Assembly: GCF_000143625.1 (NCBI RefSeq)
Contig: NZ_GL379591.1
Location: forward strand, 38,710 to 102,709
From: Candidatus Regiella insecticola LSR1
GTDB taxonomy: Bacteria > Pseudomonadota > Gammaproteobacteria > Enterobacterales > Enterobacteriaceae
Length of the DNA: 64,000 bases
Reading direction: 5' to 3'
How positions within the stretch are numbered: position 1 is the first letter of the stretch; each line of letters starts with the position of its first letter. The notes under the pieces were generated by a model. That model was not told where the DNA came from, made no database searches, and was given only the letters and a program-made list of their open reading frames with translations. Of the stretch, positions 32,916-41,369 are shown piece after piece. The translations under genes and the position numbers were made by a program.

Positions 32916-33899
32916 ATGGTCAAAAAAATTGGCGTATTAACAAGTGGTGGGGATGCGCCAGGAATGAATGCTGCCATCCGGGGAGTGGTACGTACTGCTC
33001 TGGCAGCAGGAAAAGAAGTGTATGGTATTTATGATGGGTATAAAGGTTTATATGAAAAGCGCGGCAAAGAATTAGATCGCTATAGTGTTTCAGATATGAT
33101 TAATCGAGGCGGCACTTTTCTCGGCTCAGCCCGATTTCCTGAGTTTGAGGATAAAAACATACGAAAACAGGCCATTGATAATATGGATGCTCTCGGCATT
33201 GATGGTTTGGTGGTCATTGGTGGCGATGGCTCTTATGCCGGAGCAGATCTATTAACAAAAGAGAGTGGGATCATCCCTTGCATTGGTTTACCAGGTACCA
33301 TTGATAATGATGTGGCAGGCACCGATTATACGATAGGTTTTTTCACTGCGTTAGAAACGGTGGTGGAAGCTATTGACCGCTTACGAGATACTTCTTCCTC
33401 GCACCAACGTATCTCACTGGTTGAAGTCATGGGGCGACATTGTGGTGATCTAACACTCGCCGCCGCTATTGCCGGAGGCTGTGAGTTTATTATAGTACCC
33501 GAAGTCGAATTCAAACGAGAAGATCTCTTATCTGAAATCAAAGCAGGCATTAAAAAAGGTAAGAGACATACCATTGTCGCCATTACTGAACATGTGTGTG
33601 ATATTAATAAATTGGCGCAATATATCGAAGAAAAAACGAAAAGAGAAACCAGGCCGACAGTATTAGGTCATATTCAACGCGGCGGAGCACCGGTAGCCCA
33701 TGATCGTATTTTAGCTTCACGCATGGGAGCTCATGCCGTTGAATTATTAATAAATAATAGCGCTTGTGCTGAAGCACGTTGTGTCGGCATACAAAATGAC
33801 AAAATGGTTAATGAATTAATTTCTATTTGTATCAATGCTGAAAATAGGGAAAGAAAATTCAAACAAGACTGGTTAGACACGGCACGGAAACTGTTTTAG
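32916..33899 (+). CDS. pfkA: PfkA, 6-phosphofructokinase I
   Basis: 327 aa (E. coli 320), ATP-dependent phosphorylation of fructose 6-phosphate and key control point of glycolysis. Visible are the ATP-binding [16 protein letters not shown] (residues ~8-22) and GGDGS, the catalytic [16 protein letters not shown] with the active-site Asp, the substrate-binding MGRHCGDL and GHIQRGG. GAGGCGG about 6 nt upstream of the ATG at 32916 is a good ribosome binding site. Its usual neighbours (cpx, sodA or fieF region) are absent; the decayed island lies immediately upstream. Confidence 0.96.
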   Translation: MVKKIGVLTSGGDAPGMNAAIRGVVRTALAAGKEVYGIYDGYKGLYEKRGKELDRYSVSDMINRGGTFLGSARFPEFEDKNIRKQAIDNMDALGIDGLVVIGGDGSYAGADLLTKESGIIPCIGLPGTIDNDVAGTDYTIGFFTALETVVEAIDRLRDTSSSHQRISLVEVMGRHCGDLTLAAAIAGGCEFIIVPEVEFKREDLLSEIKAGIKKGKRHTIVAITEHVCDINKLAQYIEEKTKRETRPTVLGHIQRGGAPVAHDRILASRMGAHAVELLINNSACAEARCVGIQNDKMVNELISICINAENRERKFKQDWLDTARKLF

Positions 33900-33944
33900 C
33901 AGGATGATGAGATGAATAAGTTTTGCAAAAAGTTTTCTATTTTA

Positions 33945-34646
33945 TTACAACCCGAGGATCTCTTTAACAAAAGGAATGGTTAATTTACGTTGAGCGGTGA
34001 TCGAGGCACGGTCAAGCTGATCAAGCGTCATAAATAGTGTACGCATTTTTCGATCAAGACGTTTTAACATAAAACGTCCTACATCTTCTGGCAGTTCAAA
34101 AGCGCGTAATTTCGCTCGTAGCTGCAATGCTTGCAATTTTTCATCATCGGAGAGCGGCTGTAATTTATAAATTTGTCCCCAATCTAGACGAGAGGCTAGA
34201 TCCGGTAAATGTAAATTTAGCTGCCGGGGGGGACGATCACCGGTAATCAACAGTCGAGTATGGCCGGTTTCCTGGATACGGTTATAAAGATTAAATATCG
34301 CCATTTCCCATTGTGGGATCCCGGCGACACACTCGATATTATCGATACATACTAAAGCCAACTGCTCCATGCCATCCAATACCTCTTCGACAAAATAGGC
34401 ACGCTTCTCCAATGGAACATAACCCACTGCTTCACCTCGTTGCGAAAATTCAGTACAGGCCGCGTGTAGCAAATGACTGCGCCCCCCTCCCTCCCCTGAC
34501 CAAAAATAAATATAGCTACCATGAGAGTGGTGGATAACTGACTGGATTGCAGCTAACACGGATGCATTTTCACCGGGATAGAAGCTGGCAAAGGTTTCAT
34601 CATCAGGCAAATAAAGTGGCAGTGAAAGCTGTGCTGGGCTATTCAA
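33945..34646 (-). CDS. hda: Hda, regulatory inactivator of DnaA, TTG start
   Basis: AAA+ protein that, with the beta clamp, promotes hydrolysis of DnaA-ATP and prevents re-initiation. From the TTG at 34646 the product is 233 aa ([13 protein letters not shown]..., N-terminal QLSLPL clamp-binding motif), the same length as E. coli Hda, which uses an unusual CUG start at this position. GAGGTG lies 5 nt upstream of the TTG. An in-frame ATG at 34709 would add 21 residues without family support. Visible are the Walker B-like [21 protein letters not shown] and [19 protein letters not shown] with the Arg-finger region. A Rep-D element sits immediately upstream, replacing the uraA neighbour. Confidence 0.92.
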   Translation of the reverse strand: MNSPAQLSLPLYLPDDETFASFYPGENASVLAAIQSVIHHSHGSYIYFWSGEGGGRSHLLHAACTEFSQRGEAVGYVPLEKRAYFVEEVLDGMEQLALVCIDNIECVAGIPQWEMAIFNLYNRIQETGHTRLLITGDRPPRQLNLHLPDLASRLDWGQIYKLQPLSDDEKLQALQLRAKLRAFELPEDVGRFMLKRLDRKMRTLFMTLDQLDRASITAQRKLTIPFVKEILGL

Positions 34647-34732
34647 AAACACCTCAATCAAAATCAAAACAGAGCCAAAATAGGCTAAAAAACCCTGCAA
34701 CTTTAACATAAAATTTTTACGATAACAGAATA

Positions 34733-34872
34733 GACTTCTTCGGAAACCTACTGCGTGACGCGAATCCTGCGTTGCCCGGTGCGCGCAATCCTCATGTACT
34801 TCATGTTAACGAAGGTTGCTGTGCGCCGGGCGCCTTGACTCCGCATAACGAACTACGGTTTCCAAAGAGGTC
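34733..34872. repeat. Rep-D copy 3
   Basis: GACTTCTTCGGAAAC...GTTTCCAAAGAGGTC with flanking TA (34731-34732, 34873-34874), between hda and the purM leader. Confidence 0.88.
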
Positions 34873-34921
34873 TAATATTAACTTTTACCCGCGCTAGAGC
34901 GAATTGATGTCAGCAAGTTAT

Positions 34922-34937
34922 CCGCAAATCTTTGGTA
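34922..34937. promoter_or_regulatory. Degenerate PurR-box-like site upstream of purM
   Basis: CCGCAAATCTTTGGTA resembles the PurR operator ACGCAAACGTTTGCGT (CGCAAA..TTTG core kept, outer half-site weak). It lies ~290 bp from purM because Rep-C and Rep-A DNA intervenes. Confidence 0.4.
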
Positions 34938-34978
34938 AAGTGTCACTTGCACTGTTAGAATTCAACAGTTTTTAAAAA

Positions 34979-35197
34979 CATGGTTACGCAGCGCAAAAGT
35001 ACAGTTTACATAGCGTAAATAAGCATTTTGGGCTCGTTTTTGACGAAGTATGCCTTTCGTCTTTGAAGTTGCTTTTGGCTGCCAGGGCGACCGACCGATG
35101 AGCGTAGATAGACTGAGTGATTCGGCGAATACCCGCAGCCAACAACGCGGCGGCTTCAAAGGCGAAGGGCATATCAACGAGCACAAGAGATTTCGAA
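34979..35197. repeat. Rep-C copy split by Rep-A copy 11
   Basis: Left Rep-C part (gcgcaaaagtacagtttaca...ttttgacgaagTA, to 35050). Rep-A occupies 35051-35171. The right Rep-C part (TAtcaacgagcacaagagat ttcgaaa) follows. TA is duplicated at the junctions (35049-35050 and 35172-35173), and removing Rep-A plus one TA restores gacgaagTAtcaacgag as in the unsplit copy at 22596. Confidence 0.88.
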
Positions 35198-35227
35198 ATA
35201 ATAACTAACCGTCCTGGGGATCTTGTA

Positions 35228-36286
35228 GTGACCAATAAAAACTCTCTCAACTATAAAGATGCCGGTGTGGATATCGATGCTGGCAACCAACTTGTTGATC
35301 AGATTAAAGATGTAGTAAAAGAAACGACACGTTCGGAAGTGATCGGTGGCTTAGGAGGCTTTGGTGCTTTGTGTGCTATACCGAAAAAATATAGTGAACC
35401 GATTTTAGTTTCCGCGACCGATGGTGTCGGGACTAAACTGCGTTTGGCGATGGATCTAAACCGTCACGATACTATCGGCATCGACCTGGTGGCAATGTGT
35501 GTTAATGATCTGGTGGTTCAAGGGGCAGAGCCGCTGTTTTTTCTTGATTATTTTGCCACCGGGAAACTCGATATCAATATTGCCAAAAATGTCATCACTG
35601 GTATTGCGGAAGGCTGTAAACAATCAGGCTGCGCACTGGTAGGGGGTGAAACCGCAGAAATGCCAGGGATGTATCAGGGGGAAGATTATGACGTGGCTGG
35701 TTTTTGCGTCGGTGTGGTTGAACGGAAAGCTATTATTGATGGTAGTAAAGTGGCAGCAGGTGATACCTTAATTGCGCTAGGTGCCTGTGGACCACATTCA
35801 AACGGCTATTCGCTGATCCGTAAAATTTTAGATAAAAATAAAACTGATCCACAGCAAACCTTGTTAAAAGAAAAATCGCTCGCCGATTGGCTATTAGAGC
35901 CGACTAAAATTTATGTTAAATCTATTCTCAAATTAATTGCCAATCCAAAAAAAATCAATATTCATGCCATCGCTCATCTTACCGGCGGGGGTTTTTGGGA
36001 AAATATTCCTCGTGTGCTGCCCGAAGGCACTCAAGCGGTTATTAAAGAAACGAGTTGGCAATGGCCTGAAATCTTTCGCTGGCTACAAAAGGAAGGTAAT
36101 GTGAGCCGCCACGACATGTATCACACATTTAACTGTGGGGTGGGGATGGTCATTGCGCTACCCGCGTCGGAAGCCGACGACGCGATTACCTTACTGAATG
36201 CCGAAGGTGAAGAAGCCTGGAAAATTGGCAATATTGCGCCGCTACCTAAAGCTGAAGACGCCGAGCGAGTGATCATTAATCCGTAG
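35228..36286 (+). CDS. purM: PurM, phosphoribosylformylglycinamidine cyclo-ligase (AIR synthetase)
   Basis: 352 aa from the GTG at 35228 ([25 protein letters not shown] about 7-11 nt upstream), matching E. coli (345 aa). The frame is open further 5' into Rep-A/Rep-C sequence, which is not part of the protein. Key blocks: [23 protein letters not shown] (ATP/Mg region), [56 protein letters not shown]. It catalyses step 5 of purine synthesis (FGAM to AIR). Operon with purN, 13 bp downstream. Confidence 0.95.
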   Translation: MTNKNSLNYKDAGVDIDAGNQLVDQIKDVVKETTRSEVIGGLGGFGALCAIPKKYSEPILVSATDGVGTKLRLAMDLNRHDTIGIDLVAMCVNDLVVQGAEPLFFLDYFATGKLDINIAKNVITGIAEGCKQSGCALVGGETAEMPGMYQGEDYDVAGFCVGVVERKAIIDGSKVAAGDTLIALGACGPHSNGYSLIRKILDKNKTDPQQTLLKEKSLADWLLEPTKIYVKSILKLIANPKKINIHAIAHLTGGGFWENIPRVLPEGTQAVIKETSWQWPEIFRWLQKEGNVSRHDMYHTFNCGVGMVIALPASEADDAITLLNAEGEEAWKIGNIAPLPKAEDAERVIINP

Positions 36287-36299
36287 CGGAAAAAAACAG

Positions 36300-36959
36300 A
36301 TGATGAAAAAAATCGTGGTATTAATTTCAGGTCAGGGAAGCAACCTACAAGCACTGATTGACGCCCAGCAGGAGGGGCATATTAACGGTAAAATCAGTGC
36401 GGTTTTCAGTAATAAAGAGTTTGCATATGGGCTAGAGCGCGCGAGGAAAGCTAATATTCCTGCGCATTGGTTAGATGCTAAACATTACAGTGATCCAGCA
36501 AAGTTTGATCTAGCGTTGCAACAAGCCATCGACCACTATCAACCCGATTTATTGGTGCTGGCAGGTTATATGCGCATCCTTGGCTCGGTATTTGTGCAAC
36601 ACTATATCGGGCGATTACTCAATATTCACCCGTCGTTATTACCTAAATATAAAGGCCTGCATACTCACCGTCAGGTATTAGAGAGTGGTGATAAAGAACA
36701 CGGCACCTCGGTACATTTTGTCACAGAAGAGCTCGATGGTGGCCCCATTATTTTGCAAGCAAAAGTACCGGTGTTCAAAGGTGACAGCGAAACTGATCTC
36801 ATTCAGCGAGTGCAAGTTCAAGAACATAATATCTACCCACGGGTGGTCAACTGGTTTACTCAAGGGTGCCTCGTTATGCTTGATAACGCGGCTTGGCTTG
36901 ATGCAAAGCCACTGCCGTTGCAAGGTCTACTCGATAACCATTATACCCACAGTCTTTGA
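36300..36959 (+). CDS. purN: PurN, GAR formyltransferase, C-terminus rewritten by a repeat
   Basis: Transfers formyl from 10-formyl-THF to glycinamide ribonucleotide. Visible: VVLISGQGSNLQALIDA (GAR phosphate loop), LVLAGYMRIL, LLNIHPSLLPKYKGLHTHRQVLESGDKEHGTSVHFVTEELDGGP with the catalytic Asn-His...Asp triad. About 219 aa versus 212 in E. coli. The last codons (…NHYTHSL, stop 36959) are read from the Rep-A DNA that starts at 36942, so the native tail has been replaced by insertion. The catalytic core is untouched and the protein is probably active. Confidence 0.93.
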   Translation: MMKKIVVLISGQGSNLQALIDAQQEGHINGKISAVFSNKEFAYGLERARKANIPAHWLDAKHYSDPAKFDLALQQAIDHYQPDLLVLAGYMRILGSVFVQHYIGRLLNIHPSLLPKYKGLHTHRQVLESGDKEHGTSVHFVTEELDGGPIILQAKVPVFKGDSETDLIQRVQVQEHNIYPRVVNWFTQGCLVMLDNAAWLDAKPLPLQGLLDNHYTHSL

Positions 36960-37084
36960 AATTGCCGCTGCGTATAGCCAATGAATTTCAAGTTACAGCA
37001 AGGCGGCAATCAATCGAATCGGTACATGATAGAGGATGAGTGATCGCTGCCAACGCCGCCGTAACTTGAAAGGCGAAGGGTATA
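36942..37084. repeat. Rep-A composite copy 12 (two abutting pieces)
   Basis: A short piece (tatacccacagtctttgaaa, to ~36972) is followed by a core type 2 copy running from tatagccaatgaatttcaag to gcgaagggtata. It supplies the purN stop codon. Confidence 0.85.
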
Positions 37085-37113
37085 GACTCTTCATTCTGTT
37101 TTAAGGAACTCAC

Positions 37114-37704
37114 ATGCCTACGACAAGTAATATTAGGTTACGCCCATTAGAACGTGATGATTTGTTGTTCGTCCATCAATTAGATAATAATGCTAATGTG
37201 ATGCGTTATTGGTTTGAAGAGCCTTATGAAGCTTTTGTTGAACTCTCCGATCTGTACGATAAACATATTCATGATCAGAGTGAACGCCGATTTATTATCG
37301 AAAAACAAGACAAAGATAGAGAAAAAGATAATTTAAGAGTAGGCTTGGTTGAACTCGCGGAAATTAATTATATTCATCGCCGGGCAGAGCTCCAGATTAT
37401 TATTGCTCCCGCTTACCAGGGACAGGGTTTTGCCTGTAAAGCCGTAAGGCTGGCAATGACCTATGGCTTTTCAGTGCTTAATTTACATAAACTTTATCTT
37501 ATTGTTGATAAAGAAAATAAGAAAGCCATTCATATTTATGAGAAACTAGGATTCAAAAAAGAGGCGGAGCTGGAGCAAGAGTTCTTTATTAATGGTGAAT
37601 ATCATAATGTCATCCGTATGTATATTTTCCAAAAAGATGCCCTTAGTCAAGATAAGATACTCAATACTGTTGCTACGAAATTAGCCTGTGATTTTACGAA
37701 ATAA
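37114..37704 (+). CDS. speG: SpeG, spermidine N1-acetyltransferase
   Basis: GNAT enzyme that acetylates spermidine and spermine. It begins [26 protein letters not shown] and carries [26 protein letters not shown] (polyamine-site acidic residues), [24 protein letters not shown] (acetyl-CoA loop Q-G-x-G-x-A) and [32 protein letters not shown]. 196 aa versus 186 in E. coli; the last ~12 residues ([13 protein letters not shown]) are extra. GGAA about 9 nt before the ATG. Intact. Confidence 0.95.
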   Translation: MPTTSNIRLRPLERDDLLFVHQLDNNANVMRYWFEEPYEAFVELSDLYDKHIHDQSERRFIIEKQDKDREKDNLRVGLVELAEINYIHRRAELQIIIAPAYQGQGFACKAVRLAMTYGFSVLNLHKLYLIVDKENKKAIHIYEKLGFKKEAELEQEFFINGEYHNVIRMYIFQKDALSQDKILNTVATKLACDFTK

Positions 37705-37708
37705 TGCT

Positions 37709-37785
37709 ATACCCAATGAATTTCGCGTTACGGCAACGCGACAACTTCAAAGACGAAGGGGATACAAGAGATTTCGAACAGACTC
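37709..37785. repeat. Rep-A internally deleted relic joined to a Rep-C end
   Basis: tatacccaatgaatttcgcg ... caacttcaaagacgaagggg ata (37709-37765) is a ~57 bp Rep-A with most of the core deleted. It is followed directly by caagagatttcgaacagactc, the right end of Rep-C. Rep-C reads gcgagTAcaagag, so Rep-A probably inserted at that TA. Confidence 0.7.
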
Positions 37786-37875
37786 TAAGAGAGATAAGGA
37801 CTAAAATTTTTCGCACATGGCTGATACGCATTGAACCATTTATGATTTATAACATAGAGAAAAAGACCTGCTGTG

Positions 37876-39231
37876 ATGTTGTCAAAATTCAAACGTGCTA
37901 AATGCCTGCACCAGCTATGCTGCTTACCTAGGATCCCTCAGATAATCAATGATGTTCAAACATTGTATTGCCCTAAATCTTTCCGTTCTAAACTGTTAGA
38001 GTTAATTGCTCAAGCCACTCAATATATTTGCTTAGTCGCCCTGTATTTTGAAAAGGACGAAGCAGGTAAAAGCATACTCAATGCTTTATATCAAGCAAAA
38101 AAACAACGACCTGAATTAAAAATTTTTGTCTTGGTCGACTGGCATAGAGCACAGCGTAGTCGTATCGGCATGGCTGCGATCAATACTAACGCAGATTGGT
38201 ACTGTGAGATGGCAGAACAAAATCTAGCGACTTCTGTTCCTATTTACGGTGTTGCGGTCAATACACGTGAGGCATTAGGGGTGCTGCATTTAAAAGGGAG
38301 CATCATCGACGATAATGTCATTTACAGTGGGGCGAGTATTAATGATATTTATCTCTATCAAAATGATAAATATCGCTATGATCGTTATCAAGTAATCAAA
38401 AATTCAATGCTAGCTAAAGTGATGCTGCGCTACATTGAGCAAGAAATTTTAAATTCGGGTGCTGTACAGCGCCTAGATCGTCGTGATCGCCCTAAGAATT
38501 CTGAAATTAAGCATGAAACTAAAAAATTCCGTGTTAAGTTGCGGGAGGCAAGTTACCAATATATCAATCAAGCCAATCACGATGAATTGGCAGTGACCCC
38601 CTTGGTGGGATTGGGGAAAAAAAACCCGTTAAACAAAACTATTAATGATCTCATCTGCTCCACACAACAACGGCTTATTATTTGTACTCCATATTTCAAT
38701 TTACCTTCATTACTTGTGCGTAATATCACTACTTTATTGCGAGAAGGTAAACAGGTTGAAATTATTGTCGGCGATAAGACAGCCTGTGATTTTTATATCC
38801 CAGAAGATCAGCCGTTTAAAATTATTGGCATACTCCCCTATCTCTATGAAATCAACCTGCGACGCTTCTTGAAACATCTACAACGTTATATAGATAGCGG
38901 GCAACTGACTCTCCGATTATGGAAAGATGGCAATAATAGCTATCATCTAAAAGGTGTATGGGTGGACAATAAATGGCAACTGATAACCGGTAATAATTTG
39001 AATCCACGTGCTTGGCATCTGGATTTAGAAAACGCGATTCTTATTCATGATCCTAAACAGGAAATGCACGAACAACAAACGAAAGAATTGGCTTGTATTC
39101 GTCAATATACCCGGATCATCACCCACCATCTTGAGCTAGAAAACATTTCACAATATCCAGTTAAAGTACATAAAATGATCCGCCGTATGCGTAGGATCCG
39201 GATCGATCGCTTAATTAATCGTATCCTTTAA
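37876..39231 (+). CDS. pssA: PssA, CDP-diacylglycerol-serine O-phosphatidyltransferase
   Basis: 451 aa, full length. It makes phosphatidylserine, the precursor of phosphatidylethanolamine. It is a phospholipase D superfamily enzyme with two HKD motifs: HLKGSIIDDNVIYSGASIND (about residue 138) and HLKGVWVDNKWQLITGNNLN (about residue 357). The ATG at 37876 (MLSKFKRAK) matches E. coli; a GTG three bases upstream is unlikely. The basic C-terminus (KVHKMIRRMRRIRIDRLINRIL) fits ribosome/membrane association known for this protein. Intact. Confidence 0.96.
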   Translation: MLSKFKRAKCLHQLCCLPRIPQIINDVQTLYCPKSFRSKLLELIAQATQYICLVALYFEKDEAGKSILNALYQAKKQRPELKIFVLVDWHRAQRSRIGMAAINTNADWYCEMAEQNLATSVPIYGVAVNTREALGVLHLKGSIIDDNVIYSGASINDIYLYQNDKYRYDRYQVIKNSMLAKVMLRYIEQEILNSGAVQRLDRRDRPKNSEIKHETKKFRVKLREASYQYINQANHDELAVTPLVGLGKKNPLNKTINDLICSTQQRLIICTPYFNLPSLLVRNITTLLREGKQVEIIVGDKTACDFYIPEDQPFKIIGILPYLYEINLRRFLKHLQRYIDSGQLTLRLWKDGNNSYHLKGVWVDNKWQLITGNNLNPRAWHLDLENAILIHDPKQEMHEQQTKELACIRQYTRIITHHLELENISQYPVKVHKMIRRMRRIRIDRLINRIL

Positions 39232-39379
39232 TATTTCGGTTATTTCTCCAACGTCTTTTATTGGTTCAAAAAAGAAACTTATTCTATGGAAACCCTGAAA
39301 AACCGATAATGAATGCTATATTTTGAGCTAATAGCGTTAATTATTAACGTCATATGGCTTAGGCGGTATCAAGGGTCAA

Positions 39380-39604
39380 TTAGGGGCGACAAAACAAAAT
39401 TTTTCTAGCGAGAAAGAGATTGGTCAAAGCAAATAAGCTGAATAATTGCGCAGTATTTTTAGCTAAGCCCTTGTAGCGCACTTTTCTAAAGTTGAACTGA
39501 CATTTTAACACCCGAAAGGGATGTTCAACCTTAGCCCGGATTTTCGCGTTGAGACTTTGCTGATGCCGATGTTTTTCCCATACCTGCTGCCCCTGCCCCG
39601 GCAA
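39380..39604 (-). pseudogene. IS5-family transposase, C-terminal fragment
   Basis: Encodes SLNAKIRAKVEHPFRVLKCQFNFRKVRYKGLAKNTAQLFSLFALTNLF, the C-terminal block of IS5 transposases with the catalytic Glu in KxEHPFR. It is separated from its N-terminal part by the IS3-family insertion. Confidence 0.85.
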
Positions 39605-39704
39605 CCTGCCCCGGCAAGGCCAATACCCTCCGTCGCCCCCAGTGTCAGTCTAGTTGTCGCCTCTAATTTTCGTTAATGGGAACTAATAAAGAGGCGATAT
39701 AATC

Positions 39705-39998
39705 ATGGAAAAACCGACGTATTCGGAAGAGTTTAAAGAGCAGGCGCTGTGTAAGGTTTATCATCGGAATGGGCGTACAATGAAAGCCATTGCGGATGAA
39801 CTTAACGTGCCGCCGAGGAAGCTAAGAAGTTGTTTAGCAGAAAGTGAACTCGCCTCTTGGTGCAGGGGGCAGGGTATTTTTGTTCATCACCTGAAGCAAT
39901 GGCGCGCGGATTTTTGTGACCCGAAGCGAACACAACGCAGTAAGAGGAAAAATGATTATTCCCGAACAGCGCCAGTCTATTATGATGTGGATTACTGA
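39705..39998 (+). CDS. IS3-family OrfA (copy 1)
   Basis: 97 aa, MEKPTYSEEFKEQALCKVYHRNGRTMKAIADELNVPPRKL..., a small HTH protein of the transposase OrfA type. Same sequence as copy 2 (45804-46097). It overlaps OrfB, which follows in another frame, consistent with programmed frameshifting. Confidence 0.78.
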   Translation: MEKPTYSEEFKEQALCKVYHRNGRTMKAIADELNVPPRKLRSCLAESELASWCRGQGIFVHHLKQWRADFCDPKRTQRSKRKNDYSRTAPVYYDVDY

Positions 39999-40500
39999 AT
40001 CAACGCAGGCCGGAGCGCGGCAACAACAGGCTTGTCTCCTGATTGGGCTAAGCACGCGAACCCTACAGCGCTGGCAGAAAGCTATCGAGCAAGTGGATGG
40101 CCGAACGCGCCGAACAGCGCCGCCGCCCCACAAACTCTCACCCTGTGAGCGGGCTAAGCTACTGGAAATAACCTCTTCGGCCAAATTTGCTCATTTACCC
40201 CCGAGTCAAATTGTGCCGATGTTGGCTGATGAAGGGCTCTATTTCGCCTCCGAATCCACTTTTTATCGCGTATTGCGGGACGCCAGGCAACTGAAGCATC
40301 GACGAGCAGAACGCCCGGCAAAACCACGTTTTAAGCCTCGGGCACTCTGTGCCACCGCGCCCAACCAGCTCTACAGTTGGGATATCACTTATCTCCCCAG
40401 CCGTATTAAAGGCCAGTATTTTTACCTCTACCTTTTCCTCGATATTTTTAGCCGTAAGATTGTCGGTTGGCAGGTATATGCTGAAGAAAGTGCCCAACAT
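39916..40500 (+). pseudogene. IS3-family OrfB transposase, truncated (copy 1)
   Basis: HTH region (MIIPEQRQSIMMWITES...ARQQQACLLIGLSTRTLQRW) then the start of the integrase core with the first catalytic Asp (LYSWDITYLPSRIKGQYFYLYLFLDIFSRKIVGW). It breaks off after EESAQH at the IS5 junction, so the second Asp and the Glu are lost. Confidence 0.85.
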
Positions 40501-40996
40501 ACCAGCCCCGTCTGTGCATCCACGCCAATATGCGCTTTCATGCCACAGTAGCACTGATTGCCTTTACGGGTGGCTTTCATGTCTGGGTCACGAGTATTTT
40601 GCCGGTTTTTAGTTGAACTGGGCGCATGAATAATCGTAGCATCGACAATGCTACCCCGTTTGATAAATAGCTGAAGCGAAGCTAAATGCGTATTAACTTC
40701 TTCAAACAGCGTTTCGCTTAAATGATGTTTTTCCAGCCAATGACGAAAATGCAGGAGAGTGGGATCGGAGGGAATGGCATCGACACATACCCCAGCAAAT
40801 TGACGTAATAAGGGGATGTCGTATAACGCTTCTTACATCGATAAAGCAGCATCACTTCTAACGGTTTCGCCGGCCTGCCGCCTTTAGGGCTTGCCTTCGG
40901 GTAATGACGACTGAGTTTGGCTAGAATTTTTTCCCAGGGAACTATCCTATTCATTTGCGCTAAAAAGTTGGCTCGTCTCGTCGATTTCGTTTTCAT
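40501..40996 (-). pseudogene. IS5-family transposase, N-terminal and central fragment
   Basis: From 40996: MKTKSTRRANFLAQMNRIVPWEKILAKLSRHYP...GGRPAKPLEVMLLYRC. After small frame changes it continues FRHWLEKHHLSETLFEEVN, IVDATIIHAPSSTKN (first catalytic Asp) and CYCGMKAHIGVDAQTGL, ending at the IS3 boundary. Frameshifts make it non-functional. Confidence 0.82.
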
Positions 40997-41067
40997 TTCA
41001 CTATTAACCTAAAAAAATTATTAATGACAGAATAGACTACTTTTATCTGTTCTTCAGGGTTTCCATA

Positions 41068-41133
41068 AGATTTAATCTGATTGCAGCAATTTATAATATG
41101 AAAATTAGATAAATGATAGTTTCCGAAGAGCTC
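41068..41133 (+). mobile_element. IS910 3' end fragment
   Basis: agatttaatctgattgcagc...gatagtttccgaagagctc matches the last ~66 bp of IS910 (agatttaatctgattgctgc...). The IS5 element therefore landed in, or recombined with, an older IS910 copy whose left part is gone. Confidence 0.8.
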
Positions 41134-41369
41134 TAATGGCTCAAGAGCCTAGAAAATGATACCGCTAGGGCACCCCATATGGCGCATTATGATTTTACAT
41201 GGATGTGGCAGGAACTGGGCATAGCGTGTGCAAAATAATGAAAATGAACAATTGAAGCCGAATGAATATTGCCATTGGGTTTTCCCACCTATCAAGTCCA
41301 AACTGGCAATAACTGATATTTTAGATTTTTGCGTAAGGGCGCAAGTTCCGGCGCGCTAGGCTTTTCATG

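Larger units (their letters stand above)
39643..40500 (+). mobile_element. IS3-family element copy 1, 3'-truncated
   Basis: Starts TGTCAGTCTAGTTGTCGCCT, the same terminus as copy 2 at 46159. It is collinear with copy 2 until about 40500, where it joins IS5 transposase sequence. About 550 bp of its 3' end is missing. Confidence 0.85.
39288..41064 (-). mobile_element. IS5-type element, interrupted by a partial IS3-family copy
   Basis: Outer ends GGAAACCCTGAA (39288) and TTCAGGGTTTCC (to 41064) are inverted repeats, flanked by TAT/ATA. The transposase reads on the minus strand in two blocks around 39643-40500. Without the inserted DNA it would be about 920 bp. The element is defunct. Confidence 0.78.

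Noticed and set aside
39834..40184. Open frames antisense to IS3 OrfB (also 45618-45968)
   Set aside because: They appear identically in both IS copies because they mirror OrfB; no ribosome binding site and arginine/cysteine-rich shadow composition.
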